A stretch of 64,000 nucleotides of DNA from Cyclobacteriaceae bacterium (GTDB taxonomy: Bacteria > Bacteroidota > Bacteroidia > Cytophagales > Cyclobacteriaceae), in assembly GCA_028285445.1 (NCBI GenBank), contig JANQPQ010000036.1, forward strand, positions 1 to 64,000, read 5' to 3'. The position numbers and the translations under genes were made by a program. Shown piece by piece: positions 1 to 8,733 of the stretch (positions within the stretch are counted from its first letter, which is position 1; each line of letters begins with the position of its first letter). The notes under the pieces are model-generated. The model was not told where the DNA came from and did no database searches. It saw only the letters and a list, made by a program, of their open reading frames with translations.

Positions 1-808
1 TACCTAGATAGGATTCCATCTCCTCCTGGATCTTTTGGGCTGCTTTGCCGGCCTGCTGTGCAAATTCGGCGTTCGGCGAGCCGTATATTATCCCTCGAGA
101 AGAGTTCACGATTAAACCGCAATCTTTTGTGAGACCATTTTTAGAAACTTCCTCCAAACTACCGCCTTGAGCACCGACCCCGGGGACTAACAGAAAATTG
201 TCTGGGGCAAGCTTACGAATTTCAGAAAGTGATTCAGCTTTTGTAGCACCTACCACATACATTAACTGATCGGCTGTCGCCCACCCCCTACTTACTGAAA
301 TCACCTCTTCGTAATATTTACTACCAGTACCTTCTACCTCAAGCATTTGAAAGTCTTTGCTACCAGCATTAGAGGTTAGCGCCAATAGAATTACAAACTT
401 GTTTTCAAACTGAAGGAAAGGCTTGACGGAATCCTCGCCCATATATGGAGCAACAGTTATTGCGTCGAAGTCCATGGTTTCGAAAAATGCTTTGGCATAG
501 AGGTTTGAAGTATTTCCGATGTCACCTCGCTTCGCGTCTGCTATAGTAAAAATATCAGATGGAATATATTCTATGGTCTTCTGAAGGCTTTCCCACCCCT
601 CAGCACCCAGCGCCTCATAGAAAGCAATATTGGGTTTATAGGCTATGCAATAATCTGCTGTGGCGTCAATTATTTGCTTATTAAACTCAAATAGTGGATC
701 AGCTTCTTTTAGTAGGTGCTCGGGAATTTTGTTAATGTCGCTATCAAGGCCCACACATAAGTATGAGTTCTTCTGCTTTATCTGATCAATTAGGTGCTGT
801 TTCGTCAT
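1..808 (-). CDS. pyrF: Orotidine 5'-phosphate decarboxylase, 3' end cut by window
   Basis: Decarboxylates OMP to UMP, the last step of pyrimidine synthesis, in the cytosol. I translated this frame by hand: it opens with ATG at 808 and stays open for 269 codons to the window edge. The subfamily is about 270-280 residues, so only a few codons are missing. CVGLDSD closes the first strand, the catalytic [10 protein letters not shown] motif puts the active lysine at residue 93, and VAPYMG and PGVGAQGG follow as expected for the longer PyrF subfamily. It lies downstream of lolA on the same strand but behind a hairpin terminator, so it probably has its own promoter. pyrD lies about 3.3 kb upstream. 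Confidence 0.95.
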   Translation of the reverse strand, partial: MTKQHLIDQIKQKNSYLCVGLDSDINKIPEHLLKEADPLFEFNKQIIDATADYCIAYKPNIAFYEALGAEGWESLQKTIEYIPSDIFTIADAKRGDIGNTSNLYAKAFFETMDFDAITVAPYMGEDSVKPFLQFENKFVILLALTSNAGSKDFQMLEVEGTGSKYYEEVISVSRGWATADQLMYVVGATKAESLSEIRKLAPDNFLLVPGVGAQGGSLEEVSKNGLTKDCGLIVNSSRGIIYGSPNAEFAQQAGKAAQKIQEEMESYLG

Positions 809-814
809 CGCAAT

Positions 815-842
815 AAAAAAGCCCCACCGGTAAGGCAAGGCT
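815..842 (-). terminator. Rho-independent terminator after lolA
   Basis: On the minus strand AGCCTTGCC, loop TTACC, GGTGGGGCT forms a 9-bp stem with three G-T wobbles, followed at once by a run of five T and then ATT. It sits 23 bases past the lolA stop and 6 bases before the pyrF ATG, so it should end lolA transcripts just before pyrF. Confidence 0.75.
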
Positions 843-865
843 CTATATTAGTTAATATTTTCAAT

Positions 866-1510
866 CTATCTAAGGTCAATTACGTCGATACCTTTGTACT
901 TCTTCACATCAAACACAAAAACATCATCTCCGGGGTTCGATTTGTCATTGAATTCAGTAACATGGTAAGTATAGCGATCACCTGATTTGTCGAACATAGT
1001 CCAACTATTTAGGGTGCGGTCTGCTTGACCAATCTCCAGTTTAATTTTGAAGAAGTTATTTGCTTTTGAATCCTCGGGCACCAAATCTACCACCTGGTAC
1101 GTTTTGCCTTTCTTTTGAACATCTTCAACGTACAGATATTTGAATCCACTTTCGTAGGCAGTATAGATTTTAGTGGGATCAATATCGCCATTATCCGGGT
1201 CGTGATTATCAATACTTACCTCATTATCATCTGGTAAATAGGTCCAAACCGTCTCCCCATTGTTGATAATCTCCTGACCTTCCATTACCAACCGATACTT
1301 ATTACCCTTTATGGTTATGTCCCCTTCAAAATTCTCGTTTATTCCCTCCGATTCGTTGACCATTGAATAGACTATCTTGGCACTAAAGGCAGGTATTTTC
1401 TTGTACTTAGCACTCATTTCCTGCAATATCTCCAACGCTTTTGGATCATACTGGGAGTATGCCAAAGCTGGTAAAAATGCCAACAGTAAAAGGGTAATTC
1501 GCTTAGTCAT
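866..1510 (-). CDS. lolA: LolA-like outer-membrane lipoprotein carrier protein
   Basis: Periplasmic chaperone predicted to carry lipoproteins released from the inner membrane to the outer membrane. The 214-residue product starts with a signal peptide (hydrophobic to about residue 18, cleavage near AYSQ). The mature part shows the LolA pattern: an N-terminal helix with LQEMSAKYKKIPAFSAKI, then antiparallel strands including GDITIKGNKYRL and ETVWTYLPDDNEVSI. Length matches the family. It lies 31 bases after ftsK on the same strand but has a well-formed promoter of its own inside the ftsK 3' end, and a terminator follows. Assignment to the LolA-like fold is firm; the exact partner is inferred. 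Confidence 0.85.
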   Translation of the reverse strand: MTKRITLLLLAFLPALAYSQYDPKALEILQEMSAKYKKIPAFSAKIVYSMVNESEGINENFEGDITIKGNKYRLVMEGQEIINNGETVWTYLPDDNEVSIDNHDPDNGDIDPTKIYTAYESGFKYLYVEDVQKKGKTYQVVDLVPEDSKANNFFKIKLEIGQADRTLNSWTMFDKSGDRYTYHVTEFNDKSNPGDDVFVFDVKKYKGIDVIDLR

Positions 1511-1529
1511 GTTCTGAAAAATTTGAGCG

Positions 1530-1559
1530 CAAAGTTAGCGCTTAATCCAGATTATTCAA
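1530..1559 (-). promoter_or_regulatory. Bacteroidota-type promoter for lolA
   Basis: Minus strand: -33 box TTG (1559-1557), 19-base spacer, -7 box TAACTTTG (1537-1530), an exact match to TAnnTTTG at the standard spacing. The predicted transcript start near 1523 leaves a leader of about 13 bases before the lolA ATG. The -33 box lies inside the last codons of ftsK. Confidence 0.7.
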
Positions 1560-4001
1560 TAACTGTTCCAAACTATATTCGTCTTGAATAAGCACCTCCC
1601 TGGCCTTACTTCCTTCAAAAGGACCAACAATTCCTGCGGCTTCTAGCTGGTCGATTAACCTACCGGCTCGGTTGTAGCCAAGTTTCATTTTTCTCTGGAT
1701 TAAGGAAGTACTGCCCTGCTGATGCATCACGATAAGCCTGGCTGCTTCTTCGAAGAGAGCATCTCTATCAGACAGATCAACATCTCCTACGCCATCGCTA
1801 CCTTCGTCCCCTACATATTCTGGTAGCAAGTAGGCATCCTCATAACCTCTTTGGCTACCAATATATTCACAAACATTCTCTACTTCAGGTGTATCAACAA
1901 AAGGGCACTGTAATCTTATCATGTCTGAGCCCTGAGACAACAGCATGTCTCCCATGCCTACTAACTGTTCTGCGCCGCCCGTATCCAGGATAGTTCTTGA
2001 ATCAACTTTGGATGTCACTCTGAAGGAAAGTCGGGCAGGGAAATTAGCTTTGATAAGTCCGGTGATGACATTAACCGAGGGTCGCTGGGTTGCTATTACC
2101 AAGTGAATACCAATGGCCCTGGCCAGTTGTGCCAGCCTGGCCACGGGGCCTTCAACCTCTTTTCCGGCTGTCATCATAAGGTCGGCCAACTCATCTATTA
2201 CCACCACAATGTATGGGAGAAAGCGGTGGCCATTCTCTGGGTTAAGCTTGCGATCAACGAATTTGTTATTGTACTCTTTTAGATTTCTGGCGCCTGCATC
2301 TTTCAACAAATTGTACCGGTTATCCATCTCGATACAAAGCGAGTTAAGCGTATTAACTACCTTCTTTGTATCTGTGATGATGGCCTCCTCACTATCTGGC
2401 AGTTTTGCCAGGAAATGTCTTTCAATTTTATTGAAAAGGGTCAATTCAACTTTCTTCGGGTCAACCAGTACAAATTTCAGCTGAGATGGGTGCTTTTTGT
2501 AGATCAGCGATGTGAGAATAACATTCAAGCCTACAGACTTTCCCTGACCGGTGGCACCCGCCATTAACAGGTGGGGCATTTTAGATAGGTCAACCATGTA
2601 CAGCTCATTGCTAATAGTCTTGCCCAGCGCAACTGGCAGTTCCATTTCGCTTTTCATAAACCTTTCGGTTGAAAGCACTGATCGCATATCTACCATCTCC
2701 CGATTCTTGTTCGGCACCTCGATACCAATTGTACCCTTGCCGGGAATAGGTGCGATAATTCTTATGCCAAGTGCGGCGAGACTTAAAGCGATGTCGTCTT
2801 CGAGGTTCTTTATCTTAGAGATTTTCACTCCAGCCTCCGGAACGATCTCATAAAGTGTAACGGTAGGACCAATTGTTGCCTTAATACTGCTAATGCCAAT
2901 CTTGAAATTGATGAGCGTCTCAATAATCTTATCCTTGTTCTGCTCAAGTTCTTCTTTGGTTACCTGAACCTTCTTTGAATCGTATTCATTCAGCAAGTCG
3001 ATCTTTGGGTACTTATAACTTGACAGGTCAAGCGTTGGATCATAATTCTCCACTTTCTTCGCAATCTTCTCCTCTTTTTTCTCTTCGGCCACTTCAAATT
3101 CCGGCTCTTCAGCAGGAACCGGATCGGCAGTCTCAGGTTCAGCTATGTCGAGTTCGAGAGAGGCCGCAGCCTCTTTTGCCTCTTCCTTGGGAGGGCTAAC
3201 TTCTAATTCAGTTTCTTTAGCGGTTTGGTCTTCTTCTACTGTCTTAACTTCCCAGGCCTCCGTTTCAGATGTATCTTCGTCAACTGCTGGCTCTTCACTT
3301 TCTGGGAACAGGCCGTCATCTTCATTGCTTTCAACCTCAGCTTGTGATGGTTCTGTTTCAGATTCTGAGACTTTTGCTGATGCAAAGCCTAAAAGAGTTG
3401 TGATATTAAAGAAGTATATCAGGAACACTAACAAAGAAAAGATCAGAAGTAAATAAGTACCCCAACCGATTACACTTTCTAGCAGTATCGAAAGCTCATA
3501 GCCTATTCCACCGCTGATAAAGCTCCATTCGTTAACACCATCTGAGCCCTGCACAAAGTACCCCAGCAATGTACTTGTCCATAGAATAAAGAACACAGCA
3601 AACACCAAAGCTTTGGTTGAAGAGTAGATCTTCCTTCGGAAAATGATTTCGTAGCCCCAGAGAAACAAAAGTGGTGGGACTAGAAACGCCGCCAATCCGA
3701 ACCATTTGAAAACGAAATAATGAGAGGTGTAAGCTCCAAGCAGTCCAAGCCAGTTCTCTGTTTCCAAGCCTGAATTTTTAATACCCACAGTTGCAATGGC
3801 CTCAATTACGCTTTGATCAGCTTTATGGGTAAATAGATATGAGACGATGGCCGTTAATAAGTAGAACGAGGCCACCAATAAGAAAAAACCGAATGCTAAT
3901 TGGAATCGTCTGTCTTGGAGGAAAGCTATGTTGAGGCGAAAGCTCTTAGCGGCCTTCTTCTTCTTTTTTGGGGAGTTAACCTTATATGTATTCTGAGCCA
4001 T
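1542..4001 (-). CDS. ftsK: DNA translocase FtsK
   Basis: Septal ATP-driven DNA pump that clears the chromosome from the closing division site and activates XerCD recombination at dif. The 819-residue protein has a basic N-terminus, four predicted membrane segments (about residues 30-200), a long acidic linker rich in Glu/Ala/Pro (about 215-320), then the motor: Walker A GATGQGKS at residues 482-489, Walker B region VVVIDELADLMM, and the C-terminal winged-helix gamma domain that reads orienting sequences (last 65 residues or so, QRKMKLGYNRAGRLIDQLE). It uses ATG with a TATTTTTG box just upstream. xerD is 1.2 kb upstream on the same strand, so translocase and a recombinase are neighbours. Confidence 0.97.
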   Translation of the reverse strand: MAQNTYKVNSPKKKKKAAKSFRLNIAFLQDRRFQLAFGFFLLVASFYLLTAIVSYLFTHKADQSVIEAIATVGIKNSGLETENWLGLLGAYTSHYFVFKWFGLAAFLVPPLLFLWGYEIIFRRKIYSSTKALVFAVFFILWTSTLLGYFVQGSDGVNEWSFISGGIGYELSILLESVIGWGTYLLLIFSLLVFLIYFFNITTLLGFASAKVSESETEPSQAEVESNEDDGLFPESEEPAVDEDTSETEAWEVKTVEEDQTAKETELEVSPPKEEAKEAAASLELDIAEPETADPVPAEEPEFEVAEEKKEEKIAKKVENYDPTLDLSSYKYPKIDLLNEYDSKKVQVTKEELEQNKDKIIETLINFKIGISSIKATIGPTVTLYEIVPEAGVKISKIKNLEDDIALSLAALGIRIIAPIPGKGTIGIEVPNKNREMVDMRSVLSTERFMKSEMELPVALGKTISNELYMVDLSKMPHLLMAGATGQGKSVGLNVILTSLIYKKHPSQLKFVLVDPKKVELTLFNKIERHFLAKLPDSEEAIITDTKKVVNTLNSLCIEMDNRYNLLKDAGARNLKEYNNKFVDRKLNPENGHRFLPYIVVVIDELADLMMTAGKEVEGPVARLAQLARAIGIHLVIATQRPSVNVITGLIKANFPARLSFRVTSKVDSRTILDTGGAEQLVGMGDMLLSQGSDMIRLQCPFVDTPEVENVCEYIGSQRGYEDAYLLPEYVGDEGSDGVGDVDLSDRDALFEEAARLIVMHQQGSTSLIQRKMKLGYNRAGRLIDQLEAAGIVGPFEGSKAREVLIQDEYSLEQLLNNLD

Positions 4002-4010
4002 CTACTGAGA

Positions 4011-4018
4011 CAAAAATA
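4011..4018 (-). promoter_or_regulatory. -7 box for ftsK
   Basis: TATTTTTG on the minus strand matches TAnnTTTG and lies 9 bases before the ftsK ATG, in the 60-base gap after pyrD. No good TTG box is seen 18-21 bases upstream, so this is a half-supported promoter. Confidence 0.45.
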
Positions 4019-4061
4019 ACTAATTAATGATTCTATGCCACTTCCAGATTTTGGGTAAGAA

Positions 4062-5105
4062 CTAAGATTCCAGCCCTTGCTTTATTAATTCCCTATTGAT
4101 ACGCTTAATAAATGAGGGGCCCTCGTAAATGAACCCCGTATAAATCTGAACCAAAGTGGCCCCTGCTTTTAACTTATCAATGGCATCCTGCGGAGTGGTT
4201 ATTCCTCCCACGCCAATGATAACCAGGTTATCGCCAACTTTTGAGGATAAATAGCGAATTACTTCCGTCGACTTATCTGTTAGCGGGGCTCCGCTAAGTC
4301 CACCCGAACCGAGCTGCTCAACTTTTGTTGAGGGTGTTAATAACCCTTCTCTACCAATGGTAGTATTGGTTGCTATTAAGCCATCAATCTTCGTTTCTAA
4401 AGCTATCTCCACAATATCGTCTAACTGGTTTTGATTAAGATCCGGAGCAATTTTTAAGAGAATAGGCTTTGTTCCGTTCTTTGCTTTTATCCTGTCCTTC
4501 ATTCTTGACAGGAGCCTACGAAGGGGGTCCTTATCCTGAAGTTCTCTCAGATCTGGCGTATTGGGCGAGCTTACGTTTACAACGAAGTAATCGACATGAT
4601 CATATAAGGCCTCGAAGCAATATTCATAGTCTTCTACGGCGCGCTCATTTGGTACATCTTTGTTTTTGCCAATATTCCCACCCACCAACACATCTGAGGT
4701 TCTTCTCCTTAATCTGTTTACAGCATCAATAACTCCATGATTGTTAAATCCCATGCGGTTGATTAGGCCTCGATCCTCAGGCAATCTGAACAACCTGGGT
4801 TTTTGGTTACCAACCTGTTCTTTGGGAGTAAGTGTACCAATTTCGATATGGCCAAATCCAAAGCAGGCAAGTTCGTCAATGAGCTTCGCATCCTTGTCAA
4901 AGCCAGCAGCCAGCCCGACAGGGTTGGTGAATTCCAGCCCAAAAATATTTCTTTTAAGTCTGGGATCGTTGCTGGAGTAGACGGATCGCACGAGCCATTT
5001 CATACCCGGTATTTTGAAAATGGCTTTCAATAGGGCGAAAGTGAAATTGTGTATGCCCTCGGGGTTGAAAAGGAAAAGTAAAGGCCGAATTATATGCTTG
5101 TACAA
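4062..5105 (-). CDS. pyrD: Dihydroorotate dehydrogenase, quinone-linked (class 2)
   Basis: Oxidises dihydroorotate to orotate and passes electrons to the membrane quinone pool. The 347-residue length and the N-terminal amphipathic helix region ([16 protein letters not shown]) mark the membrane-associated class 2 enzyme. FMN/substrate motifs are present: [34 protein letters not shown] (catalytic Ser at 179/180), NTTIGR, GVGGI. The start is a TTG codon: an in-frame TAG lies two codons upstream and no ATG is available before this conserved N-terminus. A TATCTTTG box lies 19 bases upstream. Flanked by xerD and ftsK on the same strand with gaps of about 60 bases. Confidence 0.95.
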   Translation of the reverse strand: MYKHIIRPLLFLFNPEGIHNFTFALLKAIFKIPGMKWLVRSVYSSNDPRLKRNIFGLEFTNPVGLAAGFDKDAKLIDELACFGFGHIEIGTLTPKEQVGNQKPRLFRLPEDRGLINRMGFNNHGVIDAVNRLRRRTSDVLVGGNIGKNKDVPNERAVEDYEYCFEALYDHVDYFVVNVSSPNTPDLRELQDKDPLRRLLSRMKDRIKAKNGTKPILLKIAPDLNQNQLDDIVEIALETKIDGLIATNTTIGREGLLTPSTKVEQLGSGGLSGAPLTDKSTEVIRYLSSKVGDNLVIIGVGGITTPQDAIDKLKAGATLVQIYTGFIYEGPSFIKRINRELIKQGLES

Positions 5106-5124
5106 GGGCTAGAATTTCTTCAGG

Positions 5125-5132
5125 CAAAGATA
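5125..5132 (-). promoter_or_regulatory. -7 box for pyrD
   Basis: TATCTTTG on the minus strand matches TAnnTTTG and leaves a leader of about 13 bases to the TTG start of pyrD. The -33 region is weak. Confidence 0.4.
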
Positions 5133-5161
5133 CTCCTTAGCGCTAAATTTGAAATAGCAAT

Positions 5162-6061
5162 TTAACTGCGGGGATGGAATTCCTTAATAACCTGTCGCAG
5201 GTAGTCTCTATCGAGGTGAGTATATATTTCTGTTGTTGTTATTGACTCATGACCAAGCATTTCCTGAACCGCTCGTAAATCAGCTCCACCTTCAATCAGA
5301 TGGGTAGCAAATGAATGCCTGAATGTATGAGGCGAAACATTTTTCTTCAAACCAACCCTCGCCACCAGATCTTTGATGATCATGAAAATCATTACCCTTG
5401 AAAGCTTGGTGCCGCGCTTGTTTAGAAAGGCATAATTCTCAAATCCAGGTTTCACGGCAATCAAGGTCCTTACTTCTTCAGTATAAATCTTCAAGAACTT
5501 GCTGGCATCTTTTCCCATGGGAACGAGCCTTTCCTTGTCTCCTTTACCAATCACTCTTACAAACCCAACATCAAAAAAAACATTGTTCAACCTTAGCTCA
5601 ACTGCTTCTGTAACACGTAAGCCACACCCATAGAGTACCTCTAAAATAGCCCGGTTGCGCGCGCCCTCTGGTGTGGAAAGGTCAATAGCGGCAAAGAGTT
5701 TTTCAATTTCATGGTAGCTCAATGTATCAGGTAGCTTTCGGCCAAGCTTCGGGGATTCCAAAAGTGCAGTTGGGTCCGCCTCAATCTCTTCCTCAAATTG
5801 CATGTACTTGTAAAATGCTTTGAGGCCAGAGATTACACGAGCTTGGGAATGGGGAGTCATGCCCAGCTCATTGATGTATTCGACAAAGTCTACCAGGTCT
5901 TTTGACTCTACTTCTTCAGGACCGATTTGTCGATTGGAGATTTCTAGAAACTGTTTTAGCTTTACTACATCACTAACATAGGCCTGGACAGAATTAGCCG
6001 AAAGTGATCTTTCCAGCTTTAAATAATTCTCAAATTGTTTGATGTTGAAATCCCAGGTCAA
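5162..6061 (-). CDS. xerD: Tyrosine recombinase XerD
   Basis: Site-specific recombinase that resolves chromosome dimers at dif together with FtsK and a partner recombinase. The 299-residue protein has an N-terminal SAM-like DNA-binding domain (about 1-95) and a catalytic domain with the full set of active residues: Arg in YGCGLRVTEA, Lys in GKGDKER, HTFRHSFATHL, the His in LGHESITTTEIY, and nucleophile Tyr280. Length and position close to ftsK argue for a housekeeping enzyme and not a phage integrase. It starts with TTG; a stop lies in frame eight codons upstream with no ATG between. It is divergent from aroQ with only 41 bases between them. Confidence 0.93.
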   Translation of the reverse strand: MTWDFNIKQFENYLKLERSLSANSVQAYVSDVVKLKQFLEISNRQIGPEEVESKDLVDFVEYINELGMTPHSQARVISGLKAFYKYMQFEEEIEADPTALLESPKLGRKLPDTLSYHEIEKLFAAIDLSTPEGARNRAILEVLYGCGLRVTEAVELRLNNVFFDVGFVRVIGKGDKERLVPMGKDASKFLKIYTEEVRTLIAVKPGFENYAFLNKRGTKLSRVMIFMIIKDLVARVGLKKNVSPHTFRHSFATHLIEGGADLRAVQEMLGHESITTTEIYTHLDRDYLRQVIKEFHPRS

Positions 6062-6102
6062 AACCCTTTCAGTAGCATTCGTTCAAAATTAAAAGTTCTC
6101 AA

Positions 6103-6528
6103 ATGAAGATAGCCATTATCAATGGACCAAATCTCAATTTGCTCGGAAAGCGGGAGGTACATATTTATGGGTCTCGTTCATTTGAAGACTATCTAACAGA
6201 GCTCGTTGCCGAATTTTCGGAAATCGAAATCGAGTACTTTCAAAGCAATCATGAAGGGGAGCTCATCGATAAGCTGCAGCAGTTTGGGTTTGAATATGAT
6301 GGCATAATTCTAAATGCCGCCGCTTATACCCATACTTCTATCGCTCTGGCCGATACAATTGCGGCGATTGAAACGCCTGTTTTTGAAGTGCATATTTCAG
6401 ACATTCACGCCAGAGAGGATTTTAGAAAGCACAGTTATATAACCGAGCACTGCGTGGGCATAATTACGGGCCAAGGTTTGGGAGGCTATAGGCAGGCGCT
6501 ACTCTACTTTAAGGAAGGCACCGCATGA
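6103..6528 (+). CDS. aroQ: 3-dehydroquinate dehydratase, type II
   Basis: Converts 3-dehydroquinate to 3-dehydroshikimate in the shikimate pathway to aromatic amino acids. At 141 residues it has the type II size, and the conserved blocks are in order: GPNLNLLGKRE with the catalytic Tyr shortly after (HIYGS), QSNHEGELID, NAAAYTHTSIALAD, EVHISDIHAREDFRKHS, and GQGLGGY. It heads a plus-strand operon: its TGA overlaps the next gene's ATG by four bases, implying translational coupling. It is divergent from xerD. Confidence 0.96.
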   Translation: MKIAIINGPNLNLLGKREVHIYGSRSFEDYLTELVAEFSEIEIEYFQSNHEGELIDKLQQFGFEYDGIILNAAAYTHTSIALADTIAAIETPVFEVHISDIHAREDFRKHSYITEHCVGIITGQGLGGYRQALLYFKEGTA

Positions 6529-7583
6529 TTAGTTTTTATCCTGGTCCTTCGCAAGTAGATTCCAAAGTACCGAAGTACGTAAAAGAAGCTTATGAGGAGG
6601 GTTACTTAGGCATTAATCATCGCAGTGAGATGTTTGTGCAAATGGTGGCCAAAACCCAGAAGATACTACGAAAGAAGCTGAATATTCCTAAGAACTACCA
6701 GGTTGCATTCGTTTCTTCAGCCACCGAATGTTGGGAAATCGTAGCACAGTCATTAACCGCTAAAGGCCAGCACCATGTTTATAATGGCGCCTTTGGTTTG
6801 AAGTGGATGAAAAATAGTAAAATGCTGGGTGTGGCTGTCAGTGAAACTAACTTTGATCACAATACCGAATTAGATTCTCAAGAGTTGAAAGTGCCGACGA
6901 AGTCGGATACTATCTGTCTCACACAAAATGAAACTAGCAATGGTACACAGCTGGATAATGGATTAATTCGGAAAATCCGCAAAGAGTATCCTAATCACCT
7001 CATTGCGGTTGATGCCACTTCCTCCTTGGGTGGAGCTCAATTAAAATTCAAAGATGCAGACATCTGGTTTGCCTCCGTGCAAAAATGCCTGGGACTGCCT
7101 GCTGGCATGGCTTTGATTATCTTCTCAGAATCTACGGTGGCCAGAGCCAAGTCCGTCGATGAGCGTAATCATTACAACAGTTTTCTTGCCATTGCCGAAA
7201 ACGTAGAAAAGAGACAAACAACTCATACGCCCAATGTACTTGACATCTACTTACTAATGAGAGTTTTGGAGAAAAGGCAGAAAATTGAAGAAGTAGATCA
7301 GCTGTTAGCGAAAAGAATGAATTCATTACTAAAGGTTCTCAAGAGGTCAGATCAATTCCAACCCCTTCTGGATAATGAGAAGGTTCAATCGAAAACCGTT
7401 TTGGCTGTTGCTGGCAAAAAGAAAAAAATCCAGGCCCTGAAGAGTGCAGCAGAAAAAAATGGCTTTGTGCTTGGAAACGGATATGGTGAGTTTAAGGATA
7501 ATACATTCCGGATAGCTAACTTTCCCGCCATCGAAGGAAAGCAGTTTAAGTCCTTTCTAAAATTTTTAAAATCTCGAATCTAA
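6525..7583 (+). CDS. Class V aminotransferase, phosphoserine aminotransferase-like
   Basis: PLP-dependent aminotransferase of fold type I, class V. The 352-residue protein begins YPGPSQVDSKVPKYV, the GPxxV opening of the SerC/alanine-glyoxylate aminotransferase group, has the INHRS motif near residue 30, DATSSLGGAQ before the cofactor site, and the PLP lysine at residue 187 in ASVQKCLGLPAG. It is most like the SerC-type enzymes that make phosphoserine from 3-phosphohydroxypyruvate, but I cannot tell the substrate from sequence alone. The ATGA overlap with aroQ couples translation, and rnhA follows 3 bases later. Confidence 0.8.
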   Translation: MISFYPGPSQVDSKVPKYVKEAYEEGYLGINHRSEMFVQMVAKTQKILRKKLNIPKNYQVAFVSSATECWEIVAQSLTAKGQHHVYNGAFGLKWMKNSKMLGVAVSETNFDHNTELDSQELKVPTKSDTICLTQNETSNGTQLDNGLIRKIRKEYPNHLIAVDATSSLGGAQLKFKDADIWFASVQKCLGLPAGMALIIFSESTVARAKSVDERNHYNSFLAIAENVEKRQTTHTPNVLDIYLLMRVLEKRQKIEEVDQLLAKRMNSLLKVLKRSDQFQPLLDNEKVQSKTVLAVAGKKKKIQALKSAAEKNGFVLGNGYGEFKDNTFRIANFPAIEGKQFKSFLKFLKSRI

Positions 7584-7586
7584 AGT

Positions 7587-8045
7587 ATGGTAACGATATA
7601 CACTGATGGAGCGGCAAAAGGAAACCCCGGCCCCGGTGGCTACGGAGTGGTGATGAAATTCAAGGGGCACCGTAAGGAGCTTAATGAAGGCTTTAGAAAG
7701 ACCACCAACAATCGCATGGAACTGCTAGCGGTGATTATTGCCCTGGAATCACTCAAGAGTACCAAACACCCGGTGACAGTCTACTCAGATTCTAAGTACG
7801 TGGTGGAAGCTATCGAGAAGGGCTGGTTATGGGGATGGGAGAAAAAGAACTTTGCCAAAAAGAAAAACCCGGACTTATGGCAGCGCTACATCCCTTTACA
7901 CCATCAGTTTAAGCCAAAATACGTTTGGGTAAAGGGCCATGCTGGTAACATTGAGAATGAACGTTGTGATCAACTGGCCGTAGAGGCCGCAGAGGGGTTT
8001 GACCTGCAGATCGATTCATACTACGAGAACGAAGTAAGCGAGTAA
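7587..8045 (+). CDS. rnhA: Ribonuclease HI
   Basis: Cuts the RNA strand of RNA/DNA hybrids in the cytosol. The 152-residue length is that of bacterial RNase HI, and the acidic active site is complete: Asp7 in YTDGAAKGNPGPGG, Glu45 in NNRMELLAV, Asp68 in VYSDSKYV, and the last Asp in NERCDQLA after the WVKGHAGN loop. It is the third gene of the aroQ operon, three bases after the aminotransferase. A second, unrelated RNase H (rnhB) is present at 55730. Confidence 0.96.
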   Translation: MVTIYTDGAAKGNPGPGGYGVVMKFKGHRKELNEGFRKTTNNRMELLAVIIALESLKSTKHPVTVYSDSKYVVEAIEKGWLWGWEKKNFAKKKNPDLWQRYIPLHHQFKPKYVWVKGHAGNIENERCDQLAVEAAEGFDLQIDSYYENEVSE

Positions 8046-8069
8046 AGACCACCATTTTTTGGATTATCA

Positions 8070-8094
8070 TTTATCCCCCAATTTGGGTGATAAA
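8070..8094 (+). other. Hairpin after rnhA
   Basis: TTTATCCCCC, loop AATTT, GGGTGATAAA: a 10-base inverted repeat with one mismatch, 25 bases after the rnhA stop. The bases that follow (ATCTTGACTTTG) lack a T tract, so this is a weak terminator or a 3'-end stabilising stem. Confidence 0.4.
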
Positions 8095-8139
8095 ATCTTG
8101 ACTTTGAGCTGAGGTTTATTGACATTTAGATAAGCTTCT

Positions 8140-8733
8140 GTGGCAATGCCTGGCAACCAACAATTTAAACCTATCACTTTCACGCTTACCACGATCATCT
8201 CCATTCTGGTTGGCGGCAGTGTGTTCGGGCAACTAAACACGGATCTTGCTCAAGTAGAAGTACCCAAAACTCAGAAAACAGTTAAGGAATCGGTTGCTGT
8301 TAGCACTTACCTGGAAGTAGTAAATTTCAACTACAAGCCAATCATTGCGGGGACAATAAACGGGAATACAGTTTATTTCCTTATTGATACCGGTAGTGAT
8401 GTCACCATTATTAACAGTTCCGAGAGAAAACGACTCCATTTCCAATGCTACCGTCCATTTAACAAAGAGATGAAAGCCACCGGTTTGGGTAATCATCAAG
8501 GTACTTTGATGGGCACAAAAGGTATTGAGATCAAATTAAGTGGCAGAGATATAAACATCCCAGTCTTCTCTTACAAGCTGGATAATGTAGTACAATCCAT
8601 ATCGGAGCTTTCGGGAGTTGAAATTGCCGGAATTATCGGCTCAGACATTCTAAGTGTTTATCAGTTTACTATCGACTTCGGCAGCAAAACTGTAAGCATG
8701 GGTCAGCCACTATGGATTTCACTCAATGACTAG
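8140..8733 (+). CDS. Exported retropepsin-like aspartic protease
   Basis: Predicted aspartic protease with a single catalytic motif, as in retropepsins, which work as dimers. The 197-residue protein has a signal peptide (hydrophobic about residues 12-31, ending SVFGQ), then YFLIDTGSDVTIINSS with the active DTG, and a second hallmark IAGIIGSDILSVYQFTIDF matching the hydrophobic-hydrophobic-GxD block of the aspartyl_protease_2 group. The start may be GTG at 8140 or ATG at 8146; the ATG is simpler. Its last 15 bases overlap the end of the convergent WD40-caspase gene. Target unknown; the periplasm or cell surface is the inferred place of action. Confidence 0.75.
   Translation: MAMPGNQQFKPITFTLTTIISILVGGSVFGQLNTDLAQVEVPKTQKTVKESVAVSTYLEVVNFNYKPIIAGTINGNTVYFLIDTGSDVTIINSSERKRLHFQCYRPFNKEMKATGLGNHQGTLMGTKGIEIKLSGRDINIPVFSYKLDNVVQSISELSGVEIAGIIGSDILSVYQFTIDFGSKTVSMGQPLWISLND

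Noticed and set aside
5162..6061. Tyrosine recombinase as an integrase of a mobile element
   Set aside because: Length, XerD motifs and closeness to ftsK fit the housekeeping dimer-resolution recombinase; no phage or transposon genes or attachment repeats are beside it.
8070..8094. Hairpin after rnhA as a strong terminator
   Set aside because: The stem is good but no T tract follows, so I listed it only as a hairpin.
7587..8733. rnhA next to a retropepsin-like protease, resembling retroelement pol fragments
   Set aside because: The RNase H has the size and sequence of housekeeping RNase HI in an aroQ operon, the protease has a signal peptide, and no reverse transcriptase or integrase is present.
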